Below, one piece after another: positions 25,048-62,775 of a DNA stretch of 64,000 bases (position 1 is the first letter of the stretch; every line of letters starts with the position of its first letter). The notes beneath the pieces are model-generated. The model made no database searches, was not told where the DNA came from, and worked only from the letters and a program-made list of their open reading frames with translations. Source of the DNA: Pseudorasbora parva (taxonomy: Eukaryota > Chordata > Actinopteri > Cypriniformes > Gobionidae); NCBI RefSeq assembly GCF_024679245.1, contig NC_090172.1, forward strand, positions 3,207,946 to 3,271,945, in the 5' to 3' direction. The position numbers and the translations under genes were made by a program.

Positions 25048-26119
25048 ATTATACACAGTACACACACACACACACATATATTATGGTACTTATATATAGC
25101 ACTATTTTAGATGCAATTAATTGATTTGACAGCTCTAATATATATACACACATTTTAATCACTTTAACCGTTCTGATGAGTCGATTATGCTTGTTTACAT
25201 TTAATTGTGCGATTTATAAAGTGGGATGCTCTTATTTTGTGCGTTTGGATGTTTTAAGAATATTTTGTGGGAACGTCTGTGATATGTCTGTATGTTGGCC
25301 TCTCGGGTGCTCTTTATATAGGAGGTGTCCGTGTTCACTAACAACTAACTCACAGATTAATAGGTTTACACTAAATGAACACTAATTCTTCACAGTACGA
25401 GTCTGGCTGCTGTGAGTGGTTGTTAACCTGTTTCATGTGTTCTTTAAGATCGATGACATGTCAATCAAACCCTGTGATTCTTCCCAGGTCATCCCAGGTA
25501 TGTGCTCTGTCCTAATATGACCCCCCAGTCTTATTACACTGCAAAAAAACTGCTCTTCTTACTCAGTAATATGTCTTGTTTCTAGTCTAAATATCTAACA
25601 AATGCTAAATCAAGATGCATTTACTAGATCAGTAAAACGACATAAGATATTTTGCGTTGTTTTCTTAAAAATAAATCAAAATGTGAGTGAGTTTTTGCTT
25701 AAAACAGGCAAAATGATCTGCCAATGGGGTGAGAAAAATAATCGTGTTCCTTGTTTCCGTCCCAAACTGAAATAAGATGCAAAAACTTACTTCATTTAGA
25801 TATTTTCCCCAGTTGTCACTTATCTAGTAAATGCATCTTGATTTAAGAATTTTTAGATATTTGGACTGGAAACAAGAAAAAAATACTGAATAAGAAAAGC
25901 ATTTTTTTGCAGTGTATGATAATCTTATAAGCTGTGTTTTTTTTCTCTTCAGGCCCGTCCCCGTCTGGTCAGATCTATGACAACTCCAACCTTCCCGAAC
26001 TCCCGTCTGTTCCCGACACACTCCCGGCCTCATCCTTCGGAGCGAACGCAAACACATCGGACGACATCGACTTCGACGACCTGTCACGACGCTTCGAGGA
26101 GCTCAAGAAGAAGACCTAA
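15833..26119 (+). CDS. ist1: IST1 homolog, ESCRT-III associated factor
   Basis: IST1 is an ESCRT-III-like protein that regulates VPS4 and CHMP1 during cytokinetic abscission, endosomal tubule scission and multivesicular-body sorting. Nine coding exons join in frame: 15833-15920, 16002-16182, 19579-19666, 19754-19837, 20342-20452, 20534-20731, 21615-21725, 25449-25497 and 25953-26119. Together they make 1077 nt, or 358 residues, close to the vertebrate protein. The N-terminal helical core begins MLGGGFKSERLRVNL and includes KARKEIADYLSSGKDERAR. The middle is Gly-, Met- and Pro-rich. The end has two MIT-interacting motifs, LPELPSVPDTLP and DIDFDDLSRRFEELKKKT. All introns are GT-AG; exon 3 uses donor GTGGGT, giving KI|VSDQL at the junction. 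The start fits the conserved N-terminus and lies nine bases after an acceptor. Convergent with the polycystin-like gene. Confidence 0.96.
16002..16182 (+). CDS. ist1: ist1 coding exon 2 (IST1 core helices)
   Basis: Encodes the most conserved part of the IST1 domain: ELAQKARKEIADYL, KDERARIRVEHIIREDYLVE, then AMEILELYCDLLLTRFGLIQ. These form helices of the ESCRT-III-like core that bind CHMP1. Acceptor AATTAG|CC and donor AA|GTGAGT agree in phase with both neighbours. Confidence 0.95.
16430..17300. mobile_element. 82-bp-repeat fragment split by a probable inserted element
   Basis: Partial copies of the 82-bp repeat (TGAATGATTCAATGACTCAC...) lie at about 16428-16462 and 17160-17300. Between them, about 16463-17155 is a GC-richer segment. 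Its ends TTGTTCGACTTC and the complement of GTCGAACACA are roughly inverted, as if an element had landed in the repeat. The small open frames inside (16459-16724, 17006-17191) show no domain. Confidence 0.45.
17534..18524. mobile_element. TTAA-flanked non-autonomous transposon (piggyBac-like signature)
   Basis: The terminal repeats AGGGGGGGTGAAA (17534) and TTTCACCCCCCCCT (to 18524) are inverted and flanked by TTAA at 17530-17533 and 18525-18528. Removing the element and one TTAA rejoins the hAT-like sequence (GCTCGG-TTAA-GTGGCG). TTAA duplications with short repeats are typical of piggyBac-class elements. It encodes no transposase; the 65-codon minus-strand frame at 18129-18326 comes from an internal minisatellite. 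Confidence 0.75.
17925..18310. repeat. Short minisatellite (about 21/25 bp) inside the TTAA element
   Basis: Tandem units GCGAATCACTTTCCTCACAGA, with longer variants containing GCGGCGGGC and some GCGACTCAC changes; roughly 17 copies. It lies wholly within the 17534-18524 element and probably expanded after insertion. Confidence 0.85.
18643..18735 (+). pseudogene. BED-type zinc finger fragment of a hAT transposase
   Basis: One frame reads SKRAKKSTAWDHFKIESDGA then KCKYCNAVLS, with the aromatic W-D-H-F and the C-x2-C half of a BED finger (ZBED/hAT type). The His/Cys second half is lost: after AVLSAFFKL the frame hits a stop where sequence with repeated TAAGTCGC begins. No intact transposase follows. 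Confidence 0.7.
19974..20243. mobile_element. Palindromic MITE, 'GGGATAGTTCACC' family, TTAA ends
   Basis: Starts TTAAAGGGATAGTCCAACC and ends TGGGTGAACTATCCCTTTAA, an inverted repeat with TTAA at each end. Internally it has CAAACCTGTATGA and its inverse CATACAGGTTTGG. Further complete copies are at 23959-24160 and 56817-57067, and partial copies near 29366, 33369, 35575, 41885 and 60197. It lies in ist1 intron 4. Confidence 0.8.
20534..20731 (+). CDS. ist1: ist1 coding exon 6 (Gly-rich and Met-Pro repeats)
   Basis: Encodes PEVCPGEEADLIDVNSDF, then a run of 13 glycines (GGA/GGT/GGC codons near 20602-20640), then alternating Met-Pro residues (ATGCCC/ATGCCA near 20664-20696). The Met-Pro run is a known feature of vertebrate IST1 linkers. 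The poly-Gly tract looks expanded relative to the human protein as I remember it. Phase 0 at both ends. Confidence 0.93.
20905..21545. repeat. 82-bp minisatellite in ist1 intron 6
   Basis: About 7.5 tandem copies of an 82-bp unit beginning TGAATGATTCAATGACTCAC and continuing through CACTTGTTTCATTACTGGATG. Unit starts at 21081 and 21163 confirm the 82-bp period. Single or partial units of the same sequence occur at about 16428, 17160-17300 and 41700-41810, so this is a dispersed family that expanded here. Confidence 0.9.
22081..23775. mobile_element. DNA transposon with CATTTACACTGCA ends, in ist1 intron 7
   Basis: The left end GCCGCATTTACACTGCA and the right end TGCAGTGTAAATGGGGCC are inverted repeats, flanked by CTAAA on both sides. 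A second element with ends TAGCCTGGCTCTG...(22206) and the complement of AGACCAGGCTA (to about 23374) sits inside it and carries a helicase-like fragment. Neither has a transposase I can recognise. Confidence 0.6.
22392..22605 (+). pseudogene. Broken helicase-like fragment carried by a transposon
   Basis: A plus-strand frame from the ATG at 22392 reads MAAEKDANETIHSVV and so on to LKSEQ, then an in-frame TAA, then QSLLGFVGGHDVVALQQGKF and RKSLIFQLAPLVMKELLKLF before a stop. It resembles the start of a RecQ-type DEAD/DEAH helicase domain: the L-K-x-E-Q Q-motif-like segment, then the Walker A region, normally followed by S-L-x-F-Q-L. The Walker A glycines are replaced (QQGKFRKS in place of a PTGxGKS-type loop). 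The remaining helicase motifs are absent. It is a non-functional captured or repeat-borne fragment. Confidence 0.5.
23959..24160. mobile_element. Palindromic MITE, 'GGGATAGTTCAGCC' family
   Basis: Second complete copy of the family at 19974. It starts TTAAAGGGATAGTTCAGCC and ends TTGGGTGAACTGTCCCTTTAA, with TTAA at each end. It lies in ist1 intron 7. Confidence 0.8.
24480..25080. repeat. Microsatellites (AC)n and long (AT)n
   Basis: An AC run at 24481-24506, interrupted AT runs from about 24880 to 25045, and CA near 25058-25077. The open frames over these runs (24344-25124) are simple-sequence artefacts. No other feature is seen between 24160 and 25448 in ist1 intron 7. Confidence 0.9.
25537..25914. 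mobile_element. Palindromic MITE filling ist1 intron 8
   Basis: Ends CACTGCAAAAAAACTGC and GCATTTTTTTGCAGTG are inverted repeats, flanked by TA on both sides, with matched inner sequence (TAAATGCATCTTGATTTA against AAATCAAGATGCATTTA). It takes up 378 of the 455 bp of intron 8. Its right end is 38 bp before the last exon, so it contributes part of the acceptor region. Confidence 0.8.
25953..26119 (+). CDS. ist1: ist1 last coding exon (MIT-interacting motifs)
   Basis: Encodes the C-terminal tail with NLPELPSVPDTLP (MIM2-like) and DIDFDDLSRRFEELKKKT (MIM1), which in IST1 bind MIT domains of VPS4, spastin and related proteins. The Leu and Arg positions of MIM1 are intact. Stop TAA at 26117-26119. 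Confidence 0.95.
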
Positions 26120-27235
26120 TCGATACGCTTCATTTATTCCCATACTCAGATCTTCTGGTGGAGGTGTCATATCATATTTCTTACCTAACACAATGAAGGA
26201 TGGGACGCAGGATAGGCGTGCACGTGGGAGAAATGTATACAAATGGACTACTGACCGAACACTTCCTTTTTATGAGCACTTTGCATAGACTTCTGCTAGA
26301 CTTCATCTTATCGTGTAATCGCTGCAGACAATATCTAACTTTCCCTCAGCAAAAGCAGGTTTAACCTGTTGCCATTATTTACACCCAGAGCTGCGTAACG
26401 ACCGAACCTTCATAACACACGTCATGAGTTGCTCATCCAGTGACTCTGCGTTTTTGTTATTGACAGGAAGCCATTTAGACCTGGGGCCTATTGCACAAAA
26501 CTAGGATAAGGGATTAAACCGGGATATCTTGGTGATCTTGTCATCTGTATGCAAAATGTAGTACACCGCTGTCATTTAAACGTACCCTGAAGGCACACTC
26601 ACACCAAGAACGATAACAAAGACGAAAAATAACTGTATATTAGTGGATAAATTGAGCCAGGATCACCAAGAAATCCTGGCTTAATCCCTTATCCTAGTTT
26701 TGTGCAATAGGCCCCTGATGTTCGAGGCAGAATCTGACCCTAACATTTAATAAATCATCTCCTTGTCCTAAAGTTTGTGTTAATATAAGCCTGTTTTATT
26801 ATTTGACTCGAGAGGAAATGCTTTTCATTGGTCCACAGTTGATAGCACTCCTTGTTTCTGGTCTTGTCTGTGTGTTTTCTGGCCTGAGTTTGCCTTAGTT
26901 TCCATCTCTTAAACTGTGGCCTTGCCGTTCCACCCTTTCTCTGAGACACGTGACTATCTGACAGCTTGTATAATGAGCAGCTCCTTTAGTAAGTCTGATT
27001 CTTCTTCTGGGTGGAGGTTTTACCAGTGTCAGTGTCTTGAGTTTGGATTGTATAGTAGGTTTTATATCTGTGTGACTGCTTTGCCCTTGACTTTATAACA
27101 CTAATTTGTGTTTTTTTTTCCCCTTTCAAATCATCTAAATATGATTCTGGTAATGTTTTGGTATGTTTGATGCTGATTTTAGCTTGCATTGAAAATATGC
27201 CATGTAATAAAGTATATTTGCTCATAACCTTATGA
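26120..27235 (+). other. ist1: ist1 3' untranslated region
   Basis: Follows the TAA stop. Candidate polyadenylation signals are AATAAA at about 26749-26754 and 27206-27211 (TGTAATAAAGT). The proximal one lies just after an inserted palindromic MITE (26483-26715). The end is inferred from the distal signal and could be elsewhere. Confidence 0.6.
26483..26715. mobile_element. Palindromic MITE inside the ist1 3'UTR
   Basis: Ends GGGGCCTATTGCACAAAAC and GTTTTGTGCAATAGGCCCC are perfect inverted repeats. The complementarity continues through CTAGGATAAGGGATTAA and its complement, and through the inner GGATATCTTGGTGATC-like stretch. If transcribed in the ist1 mRNA it would form a long hairpin. Confidence 0.85.
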
Positions 27236-28426
27236 CTTCTCAGCTAGATTCACTGAGTAATGAGTTTTTTTCTTGCAAAAAAATAAAATAAGATCACACC
27301 ACGAAATTAACTAAACTTCTAAAACAAGTTTTCCATTAATAACTACCATATAATGGTTTATATGATGTGATGAAGCTCTGTTTTTAACCACTAGAGGGCG
27401 AAGTAATGCAAATAATTTGCCCTTAGCTCATTTGGGATTTTACCATGTGCACATTAATTCTTAAATCAGTTAAGCAAATGTACATTTGCACAATTAAATG
27501 CGTGATCAAAACTGATGAGTTGGTTCTCAGTGAAACTCTTCATTGTCTGAGCCATTGCATGCAAAATTATCCATTAATTTTCAAAATCTGTTTAAATATC
27601 TGACATTAAATGTTTTCTATTTACATGTAATATATTGCTACTAAAATTAATGCAAATGTGCATATTCTATTCTTTATCCTTCTGTAGGTTTTGTGGCGTT
27701 TGGCACAAACTGGTTTTGAAGCATGAATTATGTTTTAGGAGTTACTACATATTTCTGCCACAGAAATACATTAAAAAACTCTTATAGCTTGAAGGGGTAG
27801 TGACGACAAAATAGCAATACATAAATTAGCTAATTTCCAGATTGTGTTTTATTAATGCCTACACCTACCCCAACCCTAAACTTTACGTTACAATAAGAAA
27901 GCCAGGGTGTCGGTTTCAGATTTATCCACTCTGGGACCCGATTTAAAAAAAATACCGGTTTCAGACTCCTAAAACGCTGATCCGATACAACATTTTTAGC
28001 TAAACTCATCTCCATGTGGTCCTATATTGCCAAAAGTCTTGATACACCTCTCTAAATCCCTGAGTTCAGGTGTATAAATCAAGCACTAGGACTGCAAATC
28101 TACCGTTCTGTGCCTCTATTTGTGGTCTATGTTAAATCGTGGTTTGTTTGGACACATTGTATTATGGATGTACCACCAAGTGCATCAAGTAGACCAGAGA
28201 GGCACGTTCCCATTTACACCTGGTGTTTTAACCCTTCTCTTTTGTCCACTTTCAACCACTTCTGACCCAAGGGAGGGTCTATGGGAGGGTAAATGTATGA
28301 CCTTTTTCTGATCTTTCAATCAAATGGTTGAAATAAGCTCATTTAATTTGCATATAAATGCACCCAAAGACAATGGAAAAACACATGGAGAAATGTGAGT
28401 GTGTGTAGTCTGGATTTCAGCCGAAC
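27236..28426. other. Intergenic spacer, ist1 to first 60-bp array
   Basis: No coding sequence seen. About 28190-28275 (TTTACACCTGGTGTTTTAAC, CCACTTTCAACCACTTCTGA) is a fragment of the transposon family also present near 30660-31575 and 47425-48185. Confidence 0.5.
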
Positions 28427-29239
28427 TCAGCCCCGCCCACAACATTTGAGCTTGGGCAGTTTGGTCTGAACTCGATCCATAGAGGAGTATTTATGCCGGA
28501 ACAGAAACTGACCAATGAGATCATCAGGGCGGGCTTTAGCCGATGACGGACAGATGATCAACAGAAACTGACCAATGACATCATCAGGGCGGGCTTTAGC
28601 TGATGATGGAAAGATGATCAACAGAAACTGACCAATGAGATCATCAGGCCGGGCTTTAGCCGATGACGGACAGATGATCAACAGAAACTGACCAATGAGA
28701 TCATCAGGGCGGGCTTTAGCCGATGACGGACAGATGATCAACAGAAACTGACCAATGAGATCATCAGGGCGGGCTTTAGCCGATGACGGACAGATGATCA
28801 ACAGAAACTGACCAATGAGATCATCAGGGCGGGCTTTAGCCGATGACGGACAGATGATCAACAGAAACTGACCAATGAGATCATCAGGGTGGGCTTTAGC
28901 CGATGACGGACAGATGATCAACAGAAACTGACCAATGAGATCATCAGGGTGGGCTTTAGCCGATGACGGACAGATGATCAACAGAAACTGACCAATGAGA
29001 TCATCAGGGCGGGCTTTAGCCGATGACGGACAGATGATCAACAGAAACTGACCAATGAGATCATCAGGGCGGGCTTTAGCCGATGACGGACAGATGATCA
29101 ACAGAAACTGACCAATGAGATCATCAGGGTGGGCTTTAGCCGATGACGGACAGATGATCAACAGAAACTGACCAATGAGATCATCAGGGCGGGCTTTAGC
29201 TGATAATGGACAGATGATCAACAGTAGCGTAATCATCAC
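28427..29239. repeat. 60-bp minisatellite, array 1 (about 12 copies)
   Basis: Tandem 60-bp units containing AACAGAAACTGACCAATGAG, ATCATCAGGGCGGGCTTTAG and CCGATGACGGACAGATGATC. Each unit has a CCAAT box (ACCAATGAG) and a GC box (GGGCGGGC). Because 60 is divisible by three, the minus strand is open for 270 codons (20-residue repeat LLIICPSSAKARPDDLIGQF), which I treat as a repeat artefact. The leading flank (CTCAGCCCCGCCCAC, TTGAGCTTGGGCAGTTTGGT) is shared with array 2 at 50129. Confidence 0.97.
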
Positions 29240-30791
29240 GTCATCAAAGGAGCTTGGGTTAAATTCGTTCTAATCCTAAACGGAGAGCTTGTTCGTATCT
29301 GCATCACCTTCACTATTTCTCTCAGAAATGAGGATCATTGTTGGTAAGCACTCTATGTATCCTTAAAGGGTTAGTTCACCCAGAAAAATGCATTAATTAC
29401 TCTCCCTCATGTCGTTGGACACCCGTAAGACCTTCGTTCATCTTCAGAACACAAATGAAGATATTTTTGTTGAAAGCTGAGAAAGGCTTCAGAAAGGCCT
29501 CCATTGGCATTCAGTCCATTCCCACTCACAAGACCCATAAAGGCACTAAAGACATCGATACAAAGCCCATCTCACTACAGCGGCTGTACAATAATATTAC
29601 AAAGCGACGAGAATAGTTATTGTGCGCAAAAAAAATCAAAATAGTGCCAAGTTATTGTCTTCCGTGGCGGTCTCGGCCGTGAGCTCAGGCGATAGCGGCT
29701 CCTCCTCTTCCGGGTCATGAACGGCGGAGCTGCGGCATATTCTCACGCATGCGTCGAGTTCACGTCAATAACTTGGCGGATAAAGTCGTTATTTTGATTT
29801 TGTGCATTTCAAATTTTGAAATGGGAGGGCGTTCATGTGCAATTTTTACCTAGAAAACTCGTATTTACGATAATTCCGAGAGCATGTGAATGCAGTATTA
29901 TGCCGCCTTCACGTGCTATCAGAAGTTTTCTACTTCCCACTTCAGAAGTCGTGATTACGAGCTTGTTGTGTTCAAGTGCTTTGTTGTCGGTAAGAATAGA
30001 GGATGCCAGGTTCATACTTTTGGGAAAATGTTACTTTAACACTATAACCATTTCACTGTCATTTCTTGGTCCCAAAAATCAAATCATATCACTGGGCATA
30101 TTGTTTATAATTACATTCACAATAAAGGCATAATGTAGACGAGATAAGGCTGCTTAAAGACTCAAATGGTAATAGTTTTCAGCCATACATGATCCTATTG
30201 TATAGCTACTTTACCACACTATCTATAGTCAGCTTGCTCACTATTCTGGAATGATGGTCAACTAAATGCGATTTTCGATGTATTTAAAATATACAATATG
30301 CTTCAAATGATTATTAATTTATGTAAATTTGTACTACTTTAACGACAAGACAAGACAATGAAATTGTTGCGGAAAACCCCCCGAATAAAACACCTGCTAC
30401 AGCAGAAATTCGTCTCCCATCCGCCATTTTTAATGGTTATGCCACGCCCATCTCGGGAACTTGGGAATCAAAATTATTTCCAAATGTCCCAGTGGTAAAC
30501 ACGACATCGGGAGGTGCTCATGTGCCATTTTTACCTCGGAAACTCATATTTACGATAATTCCGATATGCAGCATAAATCCCGTCTGGCTAGCACTCTTCC
30601 AATAATGTTCACGCATTAGGTTAGTAGACGGAGAGAAGACGGTCTTTTGTTTGAACCTGAACACATTCGACCACATGAGCGTCTACACTACGAAAACGAA
30701 AGTCGAAAATGGACAAGCTCAAAGCGTTTTAGACCCGTTTACGCCAGTATTTACTGTCTTCCTTTTGTGATCTGATCGACCAAAATGCATC
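29240..30791. other. Intergenic DNA made of transposon pieces
   Basis: A 'GTTAGTTCACCC' MITE-family end at 29366. A direct repeat of about 60 bp (TTTACGATAATTCCGA with ATGTGCAATTTTTACC) occurs at about 29830 and 30515, bounding some 0.7 kb. From about 30600 the left part of the outer transposon that hosts the 30796 insertion begins. No exon is recognised. Confidence 0.5.
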
Positions 30792-30795
30792 TTAA

Positions 30796-31544
30796 CCCCT
30801 TAACTGTTACCGTCCCCCTGGCGGACGCACGGCACTCTTTTTTCGATCGCCTTTTTTAAATCATATTTTTTAGTAATTATCATAAATAAGGTATCATTCG
30901 AAAGCTTACAAACTCAAGTTTCATCCTGTGAAAACCGTTTTGAAATCAGACGTTGCGTTACCATGGAAACGATACTCTAAAATCTTCTAGCGGGCTCCTC
31001 CCCTAGTGGGCGGTGTCATGTTTCAGAATATGAAATGTATTTGAACTACTTTAAAATCAAAATCATTTCTAATCTTGACAAAACACACATCATTGGAAAT
31101 GTCTGAGTCTCAAGGTTCCATATTTTGTTTTATTTACAGGAAAATGCATCAAAAAAAACAATCAATGGAAATTGAATGACCCCCGGTGGCTATTTCTGGT
31201 ACAGCGCCTAAACAAAATCTCATGGGCACTTCAATTTTTGTGATATCAACTTCAAATTTGGAACACAACTTGGTTAGACATATGGCTTTGGTTTTATAGT
31301 AATTTTAGAGTAAAATTTTTTGGTAAAATATATATTTTATATTTATAAAAAATATTTAGTACTGTATTTTTCATTTTCCGTCAATTTAAACTTCCATAAC
31401 TTTTTAATTCTTTCATATTTTGAAATGCTTTCACTTCAGCAATAATCTGCTGCATGTCGCCTTTAAATCAAGACCAAACTCAAGTCTATACTCCAAAGTC
31501 TATTTTCATGACTATTCTAAAAAAAGGGGGTGACAGTTAAGGGG
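30796..31544. mobile_element. TTAA-flanked MITE (piggyBac-like signature)
   Basis: The left end CCCCTTAACTGTTACCG and the right end (complement CCCCTTAACTGTCACC) are inverted repeats. TTAA flanks both sides at 30792-30795 and 31545-31548. Removing it rejoins GATCGACCAAAATGCATC-TTAA-TACCAGGTGTAAA, which matches an uninterrupted relative at about 48138-48170 (GATCGACCAAAACACATCTT then AATACCAGG). There is no transposase. A decayed relative appears near 36420-37065, with shared AACAAAATCTCA and TCAAATTTGGAA blocks. Confidence 0.85.
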
Positions 31545-31548
31545 TTAA

Positions 31549-32998
31549 TACCAGGTGTAAACGGGACCTCTGTGTGGCACTAGGCATGTTAGATAGTGAG
31601 CGGTTTGGACAGCTCGGCCTCCAGGAGCTCAGTTCACCTCTGTGAAGAATAAACAGAGCCAGAGTAACGTCTGTATGTGCTTTGCTAACTCATCTGGCCT
31701 GAAGCAGGTGTGTGGATGTACAACTGAGGCAATGACACACCTTCCTAATAATAGTGCGCTCTGGGGAAGCACAGAGAGGGCCTGCATTGCCAGTCCCAGC
31801 TAAATGTTTACAGGCTGATATAATAATTTACAGTTTTAGCACATTTTACAATTTTCAGCCCTTGATACTACAGTTTCACCTATACAGATTTTATAGATGC
31901 ATGAAATAGTTACATGTTAAAATTATCAAATGATGATCAGTCTTTGATTATGAATGTTAACGAAGTGGTATCCTTGTAAACACCGTCAGCCTTGTTTATA
32001 GTCTCGCTAGAGCATTTAACCGCCACATTCAAGAAAGACATGAATAATTATTAAAGTTATTCAGACAATAGCAGTGAATATTCAGCTGCTGCCACTTTAA
32101 TATATCTAATATCTCAAAAACACATGCGATTTATTTAGTTTACAGATATAACGACTGTCAAATACACACAAAGGTTACATAAATAGTTTAATTGAAAACC
32201 AAATATAAGAAGTCAATGCCAAAGGAGCATAACAGCCAGAGATGATAAGCTAAGAGTGGTAAGGCTCCGCCCTCATCTGGAAAGGGGGCGGGGAGAAGCA
32301 GCAGCTCATTTGCATTTAAAGATGCATGCACAAAAATGCACAAAGTCAAATATATTTTGATTAATACACTGAAATGCATTGGAAAATAAGTTTTTTATTG
32401 ACAGTAAATACATTTTACAGAGTATTTATGGGGTTTACAGTGACTTAGTGAATATTCAGTGTTTTTTTAAGAATGTAATATAGCTCTCAGACTAAGATGA
32501 CACTAAGCAAATCTCAACAATCACATCAGAAACACTAGTTACCAAAATGTATGAGAACCTGCTCTTCTAATAATTTAAACAATGTCTAGAATGATACTGA
32601 CCACCAGCATGTACATCTATCGTTGTTTGTAAAACAATCCCAATATGACATTTGACAGATTTGTTATCCGTTTTCAAATGAATTAGAAAACCCACTTTGT
32701 TTTTTGATTTGATCAGAATAAAAACCTTCGTTCTTGTAACAGTATAGACTAAATAACTTTTTTTTTAAACAGTTCTGTACACGTAGGTATTTTACTAAAA
32801 CGCTTACATGAAAAATAAAGTCCGCCTACACAAATGGATTATAACTGCAAGAGACAGCGAGACGCCAATCATTCACATAGTTATGAAAATAGCATCCTCT
32901 GTTCCCAACACCAAAATCTAGAATAAAAGTGGGTGAATTTGATGACAATCTCAAGCCAAGCATCTTCCTTCTCATTTTGAATTTGGGCTGCGACACAA
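31549..32998. other. Downstream flank of the polycystin-like gene
   Basis: I read this for minus-strand exons of the polycystin channel domain and recognise none. A minus-strand AATAAA (plus-strand TTTATT) at about 32394-32399 is a candidate polyadenylation signal for the gene ending at 32999. The 63-codon frame at 32188-32379 has no domain. Confidence 0.5.
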
Positions 32999-61180
<28,182 letters not shown>

Positions 61181-61780
61181 GGCTGATACCAGCTAAAAAG
61201 CAACCTTCAGTTCAGGAAAGTTTGTGCGGACTAGAAAACAGGGAGTCTACGTACATCTTAGGCAAATCTGAAATCTCACTTTGTGAAAACAGTGAATGTG
61301 AACTAACTTCATTAGGGAAATGGAGGCAGGCACTCAAATACATGCAAAGTCTGTACTTTAAACCAAGATTCTCCATCCCAAAAGCTTCCACTACATTGTT
61401 ATCTATGACTGACTCAGAATTGTAAAATGAGGACGTTTTAAGCCACACAATCCTGTGCAGTGAGGATGGAAAAGAGATTCATTCTTATTCTCTCTGTATT
61501 AGGCCAACTTAATATTGTATAATACATTAGAAAAATGAGAAAAAGCACCTAAAAAGTACTTTGGCAATACTGTGGTATAGTGATGGTAAATATATATATA
61601 AATATATATATATATTATGGAACTAAGTGATATTTATTTACAAACTATGGCATACAAAATGCTGGTTTATTTCATCCCAAATGAAACATTAAATAATAAA
61701 AAAAACTTAACCAAGCTGTTGGGTTTGACCATATTTGAACCAAATTTGAAACAACCCAGCATTTTAGAGTGTATGTAGCC
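61181..61780. promoter_or_regulatory. Upstream region of the polycystin-like gene
   Basis: Contains the 5'UTR or promoter of the minus-strand gene. No TATA box or CpG island is evident. Further in are (TA)n near 61590-61615 and a fragment of the AACCCAGCATTTT MITE (61705-61772). Confidence 0.3.
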
Positions 61781-61784
61781 TACA

Positions 61785-62245
61785 CCAATCGGGCATAACA
61801 TTATGACCATCTTCCTAATATTGTGTTGGTCCCCCTTTTGCTGACCCGTCGAGGCATGGACTCCACTAGACCCCTGAAGGTGTGCTGTGGTAGCTGGCAC
61901 CAAGATTTTAGCAGCAGATTCTTTAAGTCCTGTAAGTTACGAGGTGGGGGCTCCATGGATCGGACTTGTTTGTTCAGCACATCCCACTATGCCGCCCCAT
62001 ACGCAACAAACTGAGCTGCTCTGTGTATTCTGACAGCTTTCTATCAGAACCAGCATTAACTTCTGGAGCAGTTTGAGCTCCAGTAGCTCGTCTGTTTGAT
62101 CGGACCCCACGGGCCAGCCTTCTCTCCCCACGTGCATCAATGAGCCTTGGCCGCCCATGACCCTGTGGCCGGTTCTCCACTGTTCCTTCCTTGGAGCACT
62201 TTTGATAGATACTGACCACTGCAGACCGGGAACAGCCTCTCAAAT
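61785..62245 (-). mobile_element. Tc1-like transposon remnant, internally deleted
   Basis: On the minus strand 62243-61990 reads GCSRSAVVSIYQKCSKEGTV, ENRPQGHGRPRLIDARGERR, then NRRATGAQTAPEVNAGSDRK: the helix-turn-helix and GRPR AT-hook of Tc1 transposases. The continuation at 61985-61815 reads NLQDLKNLLLKSWCQLPQHT then FRGLVESMPRRVSKRG, the C-terminal part. The catalytic centre between them is deleted. The end sequence GCATAACATTATGACCATC (61792-61810) is typical of such elements. Frame is shifted between the halves, so it is inactive. Confidence 0.88.
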
Positions 62246-62640
62246 GACTATATTATTTTTTTATTATATTTTTTATTTTTATCTATATTACAGAAAATTT
62301 ACAAAATGTGTACATGTACAACTCACAACAAACATGAAAACAAATGTATATAAAGAGTGTATTTATTCCACAGTAAAAGTGATGAAATGCTTGGTAAGTC
62401 TTTGGTTTTTGTTTGTTCAAAATTTGGCTTAGACTTGGCCCATTTCTTCACATGAATGTTTTAGCCTATTATCCAAGGGACTTTAAAAAGTATATAGGCT
62501 AATTTTGGAATCAATAGTAGGCTACAAAAAAAGAAAACGACATGATACAGATCAATTATTGCTTCAATCAGCCTCAAAATGAAGTTAGAGACGTCAACTA
62601 AAACATTCTCTAATTCAAATAAAAGATGAATCGCAACATC
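62246..62640. other. Intergenic spacer, nothing recognised
   Basis: AT-rich DNA between the Tc1 remnant and the dhodh promoter region. Small frames show no domain. Confidence 0.4.
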
Positions 62641-62679
62641 ATCACACATTCAGCTGTGTTACATAACAAATACCCAAAT

Positions 62680-62775
62680 ACCTCTGTGAGCTCGTTATTC
62701 TCGCGAGATTTCGTCCAGGAAGTGACCAGCTCTGCTCTGCGCTGCACGCCGTTTGGATGAAGTAATGCAGCACTC
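62680..62775 (+). promoter_or_regulatory. Probable dhodh promoter with TCTCGCGAGA element
   Basis: A GC-richer stretch containing the palindrome TCTCGCGAGA at 62699-62708, a known core element of housekeeping promoters bound by BANP (formerly assigned to Kaiso). An ETS-like CAGGAAGTG follows at about 62716-62724. It lies just upstream of the putative first dhodh exon. Confidence 0.5.

Noticed and set aside
24804..25124. Open frame of YIYIYI repeats
   Set aside because: Translation of an (AT)n microsatellite.
32188..32379. 63-codon minus-strand frame as a missing polycystin exon
   Set aside because: Its residues do not resemble any polycystin motif and no matching splice sites in phase with the previous exon were found.
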